Origin: Corythucha ciliata
Taxonomy: Eukaryota; Arthropoda; Insecta; Hemiptera; Tingidae
Reading direction: 5' to 3'
Assembly: GCA_038030265.1 (NCBI GenBank)
Contig: CM075939.1
Location: forward strand, 21,185,253 to 21,249,252
DNA: 64,000 nt
The notes beneath the pieces are model-generated. The model had not been told where the DNA came from. It saw nothing but the letters and a program-made list of their open reading frames with translations, and ran no database searches. A program made the position numbers and the translations under genes. Numbering within the stretch: position 1 is the first letter of the stretch; every line of letters begins with the position of its first letter. This document shows positions 35,491 to 46,428 of this stretch, piece by piece.

Positions 35491-36556
35491 TTTTTTTTGC
35501 GATACGATTACAAAGACTTATTATTGAGAAATAATAAGCCAAAAATAAAGAAGGGTTGCGAGGGGTGAGAGGGCTAGCTCTCTTCCTCAGAGTCACTAGA
35601 GTCGACAGTAGGAGAGGCAGTAGAAGCGCTGGGCGGAGGAACCCAGCTCTCAAGGGGACGACGTCGATTGGCCCAGGCTTGCACAAAGTGGTTGAGGTGG
35701 CGGGCGTCCTGACGGGAAGACAGTATCCAGGCGTCTCTGCTCGGGATGGAAAATGATGAGGGCAGAGAGGGGATTCTCGTCGCCAAAAGAAGTGAAGCCG
35801 AAAGCTGAAAGCGCCATGGCCGGAAACCAATTGAGTTACTGCGAAGGAGGGACACCACCACGACATCTCTTTGCGAGTGTGGGCGGAGGGCAGCAGGTGG
35901 TGGGCATGTTGCGCGGTGGGGCCTGGCCCAGCGCTGTTGCCACTGGTCTAGGACTAGGAGGGAGGACTCGAGAAGAGGATTCGACACGGCGGGATCGGGG
36001 AGGTCGACGAGTCGATCGTGAAGCTCAGTGAGGGGACCATCATATGCCGCAAGTTGGCCGGTCATGAAAAAGTGACGAAGAACGACGTGATCGAGGTCCA
36101 GATCGATAGGAGGCACACAGCAGATGATCTGGATCGCGAGGTGAGAGATAGTGTTATATGCGGGGCGCGGTCCGAAGTCGGGCTCGATCACGTGCGGAGG
36201 GGTGACGCCACCAGACCGGAGCTCCATAGCGGACGATATAGCCAGAAAGATAGATTGATAGTATAGGGGCCGTGCACGGAACGAGGAGCCCCACTGACGA
36301 CCGGCGAGACCACGAAGTTGGGCGAACCGTTTCTGTCTTAACTCTGGGCCGTAGAGCGTCGATGTGCGGACCGAGTTTAACGCGCGATGTGAGATGGACG
36401 CCGAGGTATTTGACGGCTGACGAAAAGGGTGTAACGTCTCGATTGTCGAAGAGTTGGAAGCCCCGAGCGTGGATGGTGGTGGAGGCGCGCCAGAGTAGCA
36501 ACTGACGTTTTTGAGGTGCTTAGGAAAGCCAGTTAAGTCGGCACCAGTGCGGTTCT
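35491..36556 (-). mobile_element. 5'-truncated LINE remnant (RT C-terminus)
   Basis: On the minus strand the frame begins with WCRLNWLS, a stop codon, then a region including VKYLGVHLTSRVKLGPHID and YLSGYIVRYGAPVWW. This corresponds to the part of a non-LTR retrotransposon just after the reverse transcriptase palm (KYLGVxLD...HI and YxxxxRYGAPVWW). A frameshift near 36160-36190 moves the continuation (YNTISHLAIQIICCVPPIDL ...) into a second frame that ends with an acidic tail SDSEEES at 35574. The T-run at 35491-35498 may be the remains of the poly-A tail. It carries at least one in-frame stop and one frameshift, so it is inactive. The RT catalytic region is absent. Confidence 0.75.
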
Positions 36557-36579
36557 GAGCTTACAAAAAAAGGGAGGTT

Positions 36580-36990
36580 GCTAATCCACAGATATTTAGC
36601 ACCGAAACTTGCCATTTCTTTGAAATTTAACCCCAGAACCTGCTGAAATAAAGACCCGAACTTCCAATTTCATGGATATTAATCGACGGACCTGTTAAAA
36701 AATGCCCGAAACTTTCGCTGGCAATTATGAGGCGTGGAACTCGCAATATCTCATATTCAGAGAGGAAAATTCCAATTTCGTGGATATTTGATTTCAAAAT
36801 GTTGCAAATTTAAGACTTCGGCAACTCTCGTAGCCGGCTTAGCCCGGGTTCCACGGCCACCATAAGGAAGATCCCGAAACTCGAAATTTCGTGGAAATAC
36901 AAACGAGAAACTGGCAATTTTGTGAGAATAAATACCAGATATCAGCAAATCACTGATATACATTATACAATTAGGCCTGAAAGTGACAAT
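36580..36990 (-). repeat. family B repeats, inverted
   Basis: accgaaacttgccatttc, cccgaacttccaatttcatgg and cccgaaactcgaaatttcgtgg at about 30-40 bp spacing, with one spacer (gtagccggcttagcccggg near 36831). Confidence 0.65.
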
Positions 36991-37100
36991 GCCGCAGATT
37001 CTTGGTCCGTGTGTCATGTAATTTCATGGCTGCTGTCCATGAGTGCTGTTTGATCGATTGATTGATTTAACATTTGTTTTTGTTGTGTCGTTGTAATTAT

Positions 37101-37194
37101 AAATTAAACAAATTATTCTAGTAGTCACAACAATTTAAAAAAAATGTAAAATTTTAAAAATTGTTGTGACTACTCGAATAATATTGTTTAATTT
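37101..37194. repeat. compact hairpin next to poly-A
   Basis: AAATTAAACAAATTATTCTA at 37101 and the following gtagtcacaacaattt pair with aaattgttgtgactac and the end gtttaattt at 37194. The arms are about 40 nt around a loop of about 13 nt. A 22-nt poly-A run follows (37197-37218). This is a foldback element or a retrotransposed hairpin. Confidence 0.8.
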
Positions 37195-37218
37195 GCAAAA
37201 AAAAAAAAAAAAAAAAAA

Positions 37219-40200
37219 TGGCCGAAAATTGTAATTTCACTGATATTTAGCTCTGAATGGTGTAACCTACCTAATGCCCTTACGCATATAGTCTGTGGGC
37301 TCGCCATTGTCTCCTGTTCTCTTGGCATTTTAGGCTTTATGTTACGAACACGATATTGAATACTAGAGAGAGAAAGAGAGGAGTCAACAAATAATTAGAC
37401 AAATATGAATAGAAAAGTTTCACAAATATAGTACAGTTACATAAATACCTACTCATTTTATCTTTTAACATTATTGACATCTTTCATAAATACAGCACCG
37501 CTCTTGCCAGGCTAAGATGAACTAACGATCTGGGGTACCATCTGACCTGCATCACTTGCTTTGTTATGATTATTGTGATGGTGAGAATCAGAATCAGAAA
37601 GAGAATTTTTGAAGTAAACCCCAATTGAAAATTGAAGGGTACGACCCCAAATGTTCGTTTCACCTAGTCTCCACATGAGCGCTGGTGTATTTATGAAAGT
37701 TACGAATAATTCAATTTTGAGTATAATTTGTACAAAATTTATGAATAAGTAAACAAACACGCAAGATGTGTAATCAGCTGTAATTTGTATAAGCGTGCTG
37801 GAATTTTTCATTCCCTCTCCCTCTCAACCCCTTCCAACCTGAATCGTTCCTTTTCTGAATGTCTACCTTCTTCTTTTTAATGTAAAATCAAGATAGCCAA
37901 TGGCCTAGTGTGTGCCTTTCAATGCAGTAGCCCACGAGAATAACTTGTCTCACGCAATCGTGCTGAGAGCACGCTTCCACATAGTATCCCAACATTTTTT
38001 ATTCGTCGAGTTTCTTCCCCACCATCCACCACTGATTCTTACTACAATCTCACGCTAATGAGCTAATTTGTCATTATGAAATATTGGGGTTCCAGGGTTT
38101 TAACCGTCTTAACACACCAACAAAAGCGAAAAATAAAGCAATGAAGCTTGTCCCTTTGAAAATGTGAAACCTGCGAAAGGACATGCATCAACTGAAATGG
38201 AGTTGACGCTAAAAGTTGGTTTTTAATTAGAAAGGTAGCAAACACTGTCTTATTAATCCTGTAAACAAATTAATTATTTACTTTTTTAATTAGGAGAAGA
38301 GTTTTGGACTTATTCCACACAGCCAAATTTTGTTCTCTGTTCAAAAAGAAATCGGAGCCAAATTGTAATAGCGTGAGAAAGTTTGATGGTTGTCCAATTG
38401 AACATTCTAAAAATTGTACTCCAATGTGAGTGAATTTAATTTTCAGATAACACGTCCTTTCTCCTTACAACAAAACGGCTGATTTTTTGTGTATCGAGGG
38501 ACCGTGTTTCTCGACTCGAAACAATTGAATTAAAACGGCGAGGGAGAAAAATCAAGAGAAATATGGGATGGCGGTTGGATCGGGTGATCGTGGCGGTAAG
38601 GGGTGGTGTACAGGAGGTGTAATTTTAAGTCGGCATACCCTCGCGAGTATAGTTGTTTTATTTCTTTCCTGCACGATTTCTCTCACTGGAAAAGGAATGT
38701 TTTCGTGATTCCAACTTTACAGTAATAGACTTATTTGTAAATCTCGTCTCCTAGAGAAGAAAAACACGAAAGCGGGACGCTTTTTATTTTAAATCTGGAA
38801 TGCAATGATGTGTAAGCGGATGAATTGGGTTGACGGGTTGTGCGAGAATAACTGTAATTAATGTGATAATTAAACGATTATATGCCTACACGAAGTTTAT
38901 ACCACGCAAAAAAAGTATATATGCATACGCGATGCAGACAGCTAGGGACAGACGTTTCCCTACTTCCTGTAAAGGGCCCATCTTCACACAATCAGATTTT
39001 ATTATTTACGAGTCTCCCCTTTTTGTATCGAGAGACACGCGGCTTACGCGTGCATAAAAACTTGTAATATAAAATAAGAGTGCGAAATCTTATCTCTGGG
39101 AACGGTTCCCTATATGCACAGTCGTCCATTCTCCCTTGTGTGTTATAAACCTCATATCGGATTTAACATGACAGCTATTGACTTCAGGAAAAAGACAAAG
39201 AGGAGAGGAGGTGAACTACAAGAGACGGTAGGGGAGTGAATAAAAGTAAAATGCTCTCTAGAAAGATGTGGTTTTCATGCCCTCCCCATGCTTTTTCAAA
39301 GAGTATCTTTAAACGCATTCTAACACAAGAACAGGACATTAAATTGAATTAAAAGGTAAGTGATGACGTTTTTTTTTACTGGCTAGCTTCCTCAAATGAA
39401 AACTCCTCGGGTGTTCATGCGAAAATGTCAAGCCATCTGGCAAATATTAAAGCGGCACTTTGCACATTTCGTATTTTCTTCCTTGCACACACTCGTTATC
39501 TGATTTCTGCGAGTTAATCCAACTATCCTTTCCTTCCTCTTCACGACAGTTTTAAATGAACTCTTCGCCCGTATTTATTGCTTACATTCAACTTTACTGA
39601 TTAAACATTGTACTGATTAATCCACGGCGTAAAAAAAACAAAAAAACTTAGGAGATATAGCGTGGGCTGAGATGCCGGCTCTATTACACAGAATTCGAAG
39701 GGCGTTCACTTTTTTTTTTATTTCGCTCTCTTTCTCGAGGACTCCTCATCGTCGGGAAACTTCCCACGCAGCAATCAGAGAATTGGCCACCTAAATGAAG
39801 TTGAAGTGATTGGATTGCAAATTATTTTTAGCGTTCAAAAAGTTTAAATTAATATCTCTAAGCTATCTCCAACGATTATCGGGCTGAAGAGGATTTTGCT
39901 CGGTTGAAATCACATCTGCTACTCGTTGATGAAAATGAGAAGATCATAACAAGCCGACTTGCGTAAGCATTTAGCCCAGACAGCAGCGTTGAATAATATA
40001 TAGGGAGATGTTGCAAACAGCTCCGTTAACGCACACGTTAACGCTGTTCACTTTTCAGCCAGCCATTTTTTGTATTGGCGATTGTATAGCTATCACTAGC
40101 GGCGCTAGTGCCGTGTGATAATGAAACCGATACTCCCCACATATTTTAAATGATAACAAGTTTTGTGTTTTTTAAAAGTGTTTTTTGTACAGCCGGGCGT

Positions 40201-40291
40201 AAAGACTCGAAATAAGCCCGCTGTGAGAGCCTTGAGCGGGCGACATGAGGTTCATTCCGCCCGCCGGGCGTAAAGAAAAAAATCAGCCCGC
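37219..40291. other. gene-free interval
   Basis: About 3 kb with no recognisable gene. A direct repeat of about 30 bp (gccgggcgtaaag ... agcccgct) occurs at 40192-40223 and 40263-40292, immediately before the LINE tail. The rest is unassigned. Confidence 0.4.
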
Positions 40292-40632
40292 TTTTTTTTT
40301 TTTTTTTTTTTTTAAGGAGATAAACTTTATTGTCAATGTTGACATTACAGTTATGTGTATCAGTATTACAGTAATTTAAAATTAATTTACATGATACATG
40401 CCCTAGGTGCAGCCCATTGGCTGTCCTACATCAGTACATACTATGAGTAGCTTAACATAAATATATATTTAAGCAGCGTTAGTTTGTAAGTACTTAAAGT
40501 TGGATTTTATAACAAAGTGAACACGTGAGATAGATAATTCTGTAAGTAGATAACAATAGATAGGGTTAAATAAATAGGATTTGACAACAAAATTAACATT
40601 ATGTAGGCGGGATAGTAATAGATGGAGATGGA

Positions 40633-41342
40633 TTAATCGATCAGCTGATCCTGTGGCCTTTTCCTCCTAAGCCGTCTTCTTTCTGGTGGTGGAGGTGGGT
40701 TCTGTGGGATGCTAGCAATCAGAGAGTTTTCATGTTCTGCCATTTTTGTGTTTAGTCTCCTGTATGAGTTCTGGATCACTTCCTGTACGGTGGGTATACC
40801 CAGGTCATTGTCCAGGGTTGAGTTGCGAATTTACCAGGGAGCTCCAGTTATGATACGTAAAACTCGATTTTGTGTCACCTGTATTTTCTTTATATGGCTT
40901 GCAGCAGCGGATCCCCATAGTCCACATGAGTACTCCCAGATTGGCCGGATTATGGATAGGTAGAGCATCCGCTTTGTAGATAAGCTTAATGGGGAACGAT
41001 CAAGTAGGAGGGGCTTGAGTTGGTGAATTCTCTGTCTTATTTTGTTGACCAGATATTTTATGTGGGTTTCCCAGGTCAGCGTCTTGTCCAAGAAGACACC
41101 CAGGTAGCAAACCTTCGTGTCCTGTGGTATTGGATTGTTGTTGATGTGGAGGATACCCTGAAAGTTGGTTCTTCGCTTGGTGAATGGGATCACGATTGAC
41201 TTCGAGGAGTTCATTTTCACTCTCCACTTTGAGCACCAGTTGCTGGTTGTATCAAGTGTGGATTGGGTTTTGATGGCTGCTTCCTCAAAGGAGTCGTCCA
41301 CTTGAAAGATAGCCACATCATCTGCAAATTGTGCGAGTGTTG
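40633..41342 (-). pseudogene. LINE reverse transcriptase, FADD box to C-terminus
   Basis: This continues the previous part in a shifted frame: ATLAQFADDVAIFQVDD (catalytic FADD), SNWCSKWRVKMNSSKS, CYLGVFLDKTLTWETHIKYL, the thumb-like LSTKRMLYLSIIRPIWEYS, and RVLRIITGAPW. An in-frame stop interrupts after GAPW. The same frame then reads on through NSTLDNDLGIPTVQEVIQNS to a proline/arginine-rich end, closing at 40633. The stop is a single codon in an otherwise conserved stretch, so it is likely a recent lesion. Confidence 0.88.
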
Positions 41343-41775
41343 CGCTTTCCGATTTTATATATTTGCATATATAAGGTATAGGAATGGTGCAAGGACGCTC
41401 CCCTGGGCAACTCCTGCTAGTACTGGCTTGGAGGAGGATACAGCGTTCTTGTATCTCACTGAGAAAGTCTTTCCTGCTAGGTACGATTGGACAAGTCTGT
41501 AGTACGTGTCTGGTAGGTGGGGTTTGATTTTATAGAGGAGGCTTTCATGCACTACCTTGTCAAAACATTTCTCCGTGTCAAGGAAAACACCCAAGCAAAC
41601 CTTCTTTGATTCAAAATTTTCCAGGATCTGGTCTATTACTCGGTGTAGCTGCATGGGGCAGGAATGGGACGGTCTAAAGCCGAACTGTGTGTCTGGAATT
41701 AGCGCATTTAGGTGTTCGAGGAGTTTAGGTAGTAGAAGTCTCTCGAATAGCTTAGAAAAGATTTTGTTTTTAAAT
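41343..41775 (-). pseudogene. LINE reverse transcriptase, N-terminal part of palm/fingers
   Basis: Open frame of about 140 codons carrying FSKLFERLLLPKLLEHLN, GFRPSHSCPMQLHRV, the first catalytic-aspartate block FLDTEKCFDKV, and AGVAQGSVLAPFLYLIY. It terminates at ANI-stop because of a single-base loss directly upstream of the FADD box. In the active family the enzyme copies element RNA at a nicked target site. This copy lacks the endonuclease and the start of RT. Confidence 0.88.
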
Positions 41776-41915
41776 TGCACATTAGCCACAAAAACACAAA
41801 AATAAGCACTGTAAATTACGCTGAGAGGCGATTAAAGTTCTCTCTGAATCAGACACGTCATCCTTCCATTCGCTGGCTAGAGTGTGGGTTCACTTCAGTT
41901 TATTAAACAAACCAT

Positions 41916-42018
41916 AATGCTATGCGTCTGTGGAGTTTGTGCAACCTATCAAAATGCTTCATTTTTCGAAGGAATTAATTTGATTGGTTGCATAGCTTCC
42001 ACAGATGCATCGCTCAAA
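41916..42018. repeat. imperfect foldback repeat
   Basis: tgcgtctgtggag...gcaacctatcaaa (from about 41923) pairs with tttgattggttgca...cttccacagatgca (about 41979-42008). The right flank gaacggggctttg resembles the GGGCTT ends of the MITEs at 32159 and 44594, so this may be a decayed member of a similar group. Confidence 0.55.
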
Positions 42019-42461
42019 GCTTCTGAACGGGGCTTTGAAGATTGGTTTTTATGATGATGATGATGATGATTTTTATTATTATTATTATTATTATCTTTCT
42101 AATATCTAATATATATAAAATTCTCGTGTCACAGTTTTCGTTGCCATACTCCTCCGAAACGGCTTGACCGATTTTGATGAAATTTTTTGTGCTTATCCGG
42201 TATCTATGAGAATCGGCCAACATCTATTTTTCATCCCTCTGAATGTTAAGGGTAGTCCACCCCTAATTTTTTTTATTTTTTAGACAAAATTTTTAATTTC
42301 TATTTTTTTTTTTTTTTTTTTATGATACAACATACAAAAATACATACAATCCTCAATTTTCACCTTTCTACGATCAACCATTATTTTTTAATAGCCATTT
42401 TAGTAATTTAATCATTTTTTTTCTCCGGTCGAAAACTGATCAATGTTTTGTAGAGTGAGCA

Positions 42462-42581
42462 ATGCCAAGAAAACGCAAAGGGGCTGATTTGAGCCGCAGT
42501 ACAAGTAAAGCTCGAAACTTGCGAAATAGCAGATCCGAAAGAACAGAAGGACAAATCCAAACAACTTTTAGATATCGGTGA
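42462..42581 (+). pseudogene. Helitron protein N-terminus fragment
   Basis: The ATG at 42462 opens a 39-codon frame MPRKRKGADLSRSTSKARNL RNSRSE..., the basic start typical of animal Helitron RepHel proteins. It ends at a TGA (42579-42581). The helicase remnant begins in another frame (+1) inside the same bases, showing that the deletion joined the N-terminal start to the distal helicase out of frame. Confidence 0.7.
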
Positions 42582-43326
42582 TGGAAAAGTTGCTATAGAT
42601 GAAACTGGATACGTAAAATTACCGACCGATTTCTGCACAATCGCTGATTCGCAAGATACTCTCATTGAACAAATATTTCCCGATGTACACACACAGTACA
42701 TAAATCATGAGTGGCTTAGAGAAAGAGCGATTTTAGCGGCAAAAAATGTAGACGTTGACAATTTAAATCTGAACATACAAATGTTGTTGCCAGAAAAATT
42801 GGTATCATATAAATCTATTGATACAGTTTGCGACGACATCGAAGCAGTAAATTTTCCCACAGAGTTTTTGAACTCACTGGATTTGCCAGGCATGCCACCG
42901 CATAATTTACAATTAAAGGTTGGATCTCCAATTATCTTGCTTCGTAATTTGAACCCGCCCCGGCTGTGCAACGGTACGCGATTAGTCATTCAAAAATTAA
43001 TGAAAAATGTGATCGAAGCAAGGATTTTAAATGGCAAGTTCAGAGGTGAAAATATACTCATACCACGGATTCCTATTATACCTACAGATGTGCCAATTCA
43101 ATTCAAACGTATTCAGTTTCCGATTAGATTGGCATTTGCAATGACTATCAATAAATCCCAAGGTCAAACGATGTCTGTTTGTGGATTAGATTTGAGGACA
43201 CCATGTTTTTCACACGGACAATTATACGTGGCATGCTCTCGAGTGGGTAAACCATCCAGTTTGTTTGTGTTAGCTAAAGATGGACTAACAAAAAATATTG
43301 TTCACGCTATAGCATTACGAGATTGA
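42541..43326 (+). pseudogene. Helitron Pif1-type helicase, C-terminal fragment
   Basis: A continuous frame of about 260 codons. Recognisable parts in order are LLDIGDGKVAIDETGYVKLP, NHEWLRERAILAAKN, SIDTVCDDIEAVNFPTEFLN, LKVGSPIILLRNLNPPRLCN, GTRLVI, PFRLAF-like PIRLAFAMTINKSQGQT (motif V) and GQLYVACSRV (motif VI). It matches the end of the Pif1-like helicase domain of RepHel, the protein that mobilises Helitrons by rolling-circle replication. The Walker A/B half of the helicase and the whole Rep nuclease are missing. The first ATG is at 42781, but the homology begins upstream. The frame has stayed open, which suggests a young deletion. Confidence 0.9.
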
Positions 43327-43941
43327 TAATAAACTTTATAATTTAAAAATAATGTTTGCCTTTTGTTATTTTTGTATTCCCTCATCGTTCACAGCGCTCC
43401 ATGCTTATTTCACGCATATACCACATTCTTACATACATACAATATACACATTCTAACATCGATACATACTTGCAATAAGTAAGCTATTTTTTGTCTACAC
43501 TAGAAATTACAAGGAAATTATTTATATGGCAAAACAACGTTTGCCGGGTCAGCTTGTAATAAATATGAACTTCGGCTAAATAAACTTGCTAATTATTCCA
43601 AATTCTGATCGCTTTTTTCGTGGTAAGCAATCAATTTTTCAACAAAAACGCAAAACAATAGGGGTATTCACGCAGGGGCGTAGCGTGACATTTTGATGCC
43701 TCTACTCAACAAAAAACAATTATACGGATTCGGCTCTCCACAAACCTCAATTCCGTGAGGTTTTGGCTCTGTCAAATTCTTCTCTAGCTTAACTTGGCGT
43801 GTGGAGGGACGGAGCGTGTTTGCGGTTGGGGGAAGCAACCCACAGCTTCTGGCACGTTCTGTCCAGTTCTTAGATTGTTTTGCCTCCATAGAGAGCCATG
43901 GCATCGCCAAGACTCAGCTTTCGGTCAACTTCATTGTAGTC

Positions 43942-44552
43942 TTTTTTTTTTTTTTAAACGGGGAGGGAAGCCCAGAAGAAACTATCTCCTACCAAACTCG
44001 ACCTATAAGATCTATTGTGGTGTCCCCTCAGGTTGCCCTGCCAAGAAAGACGCTAGTTTTCAAGCGTCCTCCACCACCACTCCTTAACGAAGTTGAGGAT
44101 ATTTCCCGTAGCCATCCTGGAGATGTCCTCCGGTTGAAGCACATCATTTCCAAGATGTTGAAAGCGTAACCGCCCCAGAGCCTGGCACTCACACAGTACG
44201 TGCTCTGCTGTTTCCACGGCCAAGTCACAAAATCTGCAAATGTCCGTGTCAGACTTCTCCATTAGTCTGAGTGTATATCGAAGGGCACAATGTCCCGTTA
44301 GCAGTCCCACCAAGATCCTAAGGTCTCCTCGGCTCAGAGAGATCAGGCCCTTCTCCGATCGTCCCTTTGGAGTGACAAAGAGCTTGGCCTGCCTGAGACC
44401 TGGTTGACTAACCCAGTGTTCACGATGCCTCTCGTCCAACCACGCCTGCACCTGCCTCTTCGTGAAGGACTTCGTGACCCCGAGACTTGGCTCCGGGCCC
44501 ACGTAAGGCATCTCTGATCCTCTCTTCGCGAGTTGATCAGCCATTTCATTCC
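43942..44552 (-). mobile_element. 5'-truncated LINE insertion with target-site duplication
   Basis: On the minus strand the insertion starts within the RNase H-like region and ends in a poly-A tail (T-run 43942-43955). The word cattgtagtcttt flanks it at 43932-43944 and 44553-44565, a target-site duplication of 10-13 bp. The open frame across it is described at 44053-44552. The clean duplication implies a fairly recent insertion by target-primed reverse transcription. Confidence 0.9.
44053..44552 (-). pseudogene. LINE RNase H end / zinc-knuckle tail fragment
   Basis: The frame reads NEMADQLAKRGSEMPYVGPE PSLGVTK..., the end of an RNase H domain (the conserved G-N-E-x-A-D-x-L-A segment). It continues with LRILVGLLTGHCALRYTLRL, CRFCDLAVETAEHVLCECQA and PEDISRM. 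This cysteine/histidine tail (CxxC...HVLCEC) is typical of the C-terminus of I/R1/Loa-type non-LTR elements. Catalytic RNase H residues upstream are missing. About 163 codons are open without a stop, again suggesting youth. Confidence 0.88.
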
Positions 44553-44593
44553 CATTGTAGTCTTTACGCCTCCTCCCACTAACTGGCAGCCAT

Positions 44594-45122
44594 TAAGCCC
44601 CTTTTACACGAGTAAGTTTTTGGATCAAAAATAAGCACAAAGTCTAGCGGCGCGAATTGGAAACGTTAAGGTCAAAATTTTGTTCAAAATTTTTAAAGAA
44701 GCCAACTTGGGGGTTTTACACGCCGTGTACTTCATTTTGATCAAAGAGAGCTATAACCTGACGTTTCTAACATAGCTGATGTTTAACCTATTGTTTAGTT
44801 TAGTTTTGTCTTTTTGTGTTGGGCTTTCGCGGGCATGAAATCATGAATAGGAAAAGTGTAATTCGCAATGTTAGTCGCACACAATAACAACAAACAAAAC
44901 GATTTATCTCTCTTGACTCTTGAGAGATGAGTTCAGTATCAACCCGTCCCGTTTTCTCTAGTGATAAAGAGTATGTTTAGTTCAAAAAGCTCTCACACGA
45001 CACCAGCGCACTTTGATCAAAAATTTCCAACTAGTTGGAATTTTTTGAACAAAAAACTTACTGCGGGTTTTACACGGTTAAGTTTTTTGAACAAAAAACT
45101 TACTCGTGTAAAAAGGGCTTTA
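44594..45122. mobile_element. MITE, ~530 bp, terminal inverted repeats
   Basis: TAAGCCCCTTTTACACGAGT at 44594 continues into aagtttttggatcaaaa. It pairs with aaaaaacttactcgtg then taaaaagggcttta ending at 45122. An internal copy of the right end (cacggttaagttttttgaac) lies near 45073. TA flanks both ends. There is no coding sequence, so it must be mobilised in trans. Confidence 0.82.
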
Positions 45123-45428
45123 TACTGTTATAGATAGCTCTTGGGGGTGCCCTGGTCTGCAATGGACCATTTTGTGCGGTTTTGGTGCCTCCTGGTAGAC
45201 CTGAAGCCACAATTTCTTTCACGGAGCACCTGACAACTATGGGCACTGGGCAGTTGAATAGATGTGGAGTGTTTTGTACCGGTGGTGCGCAAAAGGACTC
45301 TATATTTATCCCAACTGTGCTCGGTTCTTTAACATATTTACGTTAAAAATAAATAAAAGCTTCAGCCGACTGATGCCCTATTTCAAGTGATACCCGGGGC
45401 AGGCCGCCCCCCATACGCTACGCCACCG

Positions 45429-45638
45429 TATTCAGGTCAACTTTCGTACTGTTTGTAGTTTCGTAATTGCGTTGTTGCTACGGTCTGTTGTTAGGGAAAT
45501 ATAAATTGGAATCATTTTGTCATTCATTTCGTTCGGGTCTTATTTTAAAGCCATTCATTCGAAACGTGATATCACTGGTAACAAACATCTGACTACGCAA
45601 TTACGAAACTACGAACAGTACGAAACTTGACGTGAATA
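45429..45638. repeat. MITE with 44-nt inverted repeats
   Basis: TATTCAGGTCAACTTTCGTA (then ctgtttgtagtttcgtaattgcgt) at 45429 pairs with acgcaattacgaaactacga and the rest ending tgacgtgaata at 45638. Only about three mismatches in 44 nt. Confidence 0.9.
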
Positions 45639-45639
45639 C

Positions 45640-46259
45640 CCTAAATATTCTATTTCTTTCAAAAATATCACACAATATGACAAGATTTAAGATCTTGAAA
45701 GAACCTCTGATGGAATAACTTAACATTAATGTTTGCTACAATGACCAATGTTAATTAACCTAAACTGCAGCAACGTTCGGCTTTGTCCGTGACTTAACTT
45801 CCTCCGTTCATTCACTCATTCATCATTGATCACAGTGGTGTCTTCTTTGATGGATCGATGTCGGAACATCCTCCAATACAAAACACAGGAGGATTACAGG
45901 ACTTTCGCAGCACTAGGGCCAGATCACAGGGGGGACTACCGGGGCTATAGCCCTGGGCGGAAAATTTTTAGGGGCGGCCAAATTTGAGAAATTGTAAATG
46001 GCGGGGACAAGACAAATCGAACCTGAAGAGGGATATGACATTGAAGAGAACGATTTTTTTGTTTTTTTCATACGACACACCCTGGTCGAGCTGTCCGCTT
46101 CGTACCCATGCTGAACGGGTTCCTCGGCCGGTGCCCGATTAGTTGAACGCTCACGCAAAGCCTAGCGAGTGATGTGTCATAGCTCACCACATCCTTCGAT
46201 TGAGCAATAGCAAGATCAGTGGTGGACAGGGCCGGATCTGGGGCAGGGAAACTACCGGG
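45640..46259. other. unassigned interval
   Basis: Contains GC-rich phrases (ggggactaccggggctatag near 45931, gccggatctggggcaggg near 46233) like those near other repeat-array ends. No gene. Confidence 0.35.
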
Positions 46260-46428
46260 GCTAATTTTGGCCAGGAAGTTGAATCTGAAACCACAAATTG
46301 AGCGTTTTCTCAATTTTAGCCACGAATGAGCGCTTTTTCTCAATTTTACCTGGGAATATTATAGTTTTTCAAAGCGTTTATCATAGTCCGAAGAACAGAG
46401 AAAAATGAACGTGGCTTTTTAATTTCAG

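Larger units (their letters stand above)
40292..41775 (-). mobile_element. 5'-truncated jockey-like LINE with poly-A tail
   Basis: On the minus strand the element runs from a truncated 5' end inside the reverse transcriptase (about 41775) to a 22-nt poly-A tail (T-run 40292-40313). An AATAAA signal lies just before it (reverse complement at 40326-40331). RT motifs in order are IFSKLFERLLLPKL, FGFRPSHSCPMQLHRVID, VFLDTEKCFDKVVHESLLYK, AGVAQGSVLAPFLYLIY, QFADDVAIF, KVCYLGVFLDKTLTWETHI and IRPIWEYSCGLWG. The end of the protein (PPPPPERRRLRRKRPQDQL) stops at 40633. A one-base deletion near 41345-41355, just before FADD, and a stop after ITGAPW (about 40828-40830) disable it. Confidence 0.92.
42105..43556 (+). 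mobile_element. internally deleted Helitron
   Basis: The left end, TC at 42105 followed by taatatatataaaattctcg and gtgtcacagttttcg... cggcttgaccgattttgatg, is the typical start of insect Helitrons. It is preceded by A (A|TC). The right end is ...gccgggtcagcttg at 43556 followed by T, close to the usual CTAG|T, with a 6-bp hairpin (ggcaaa / tttgcc) at about 43527-43544. Inside, only the N-terminal beginning of the Rep/helicase protein and the last part of its helicase domain remain, so several kilobases are missing. It sits next to a (GAT)n/(ATT)n microsatellite. Confidence 0.85.

Noticed and set aside
40263..41800. Target-site duplication for the jockey-like LINE
   Set aside because: Sequence before the tail (aatcagcccgc) and after the 5' truncation (aaaataagcac) is only loosely similar; not convincing as a duplication.
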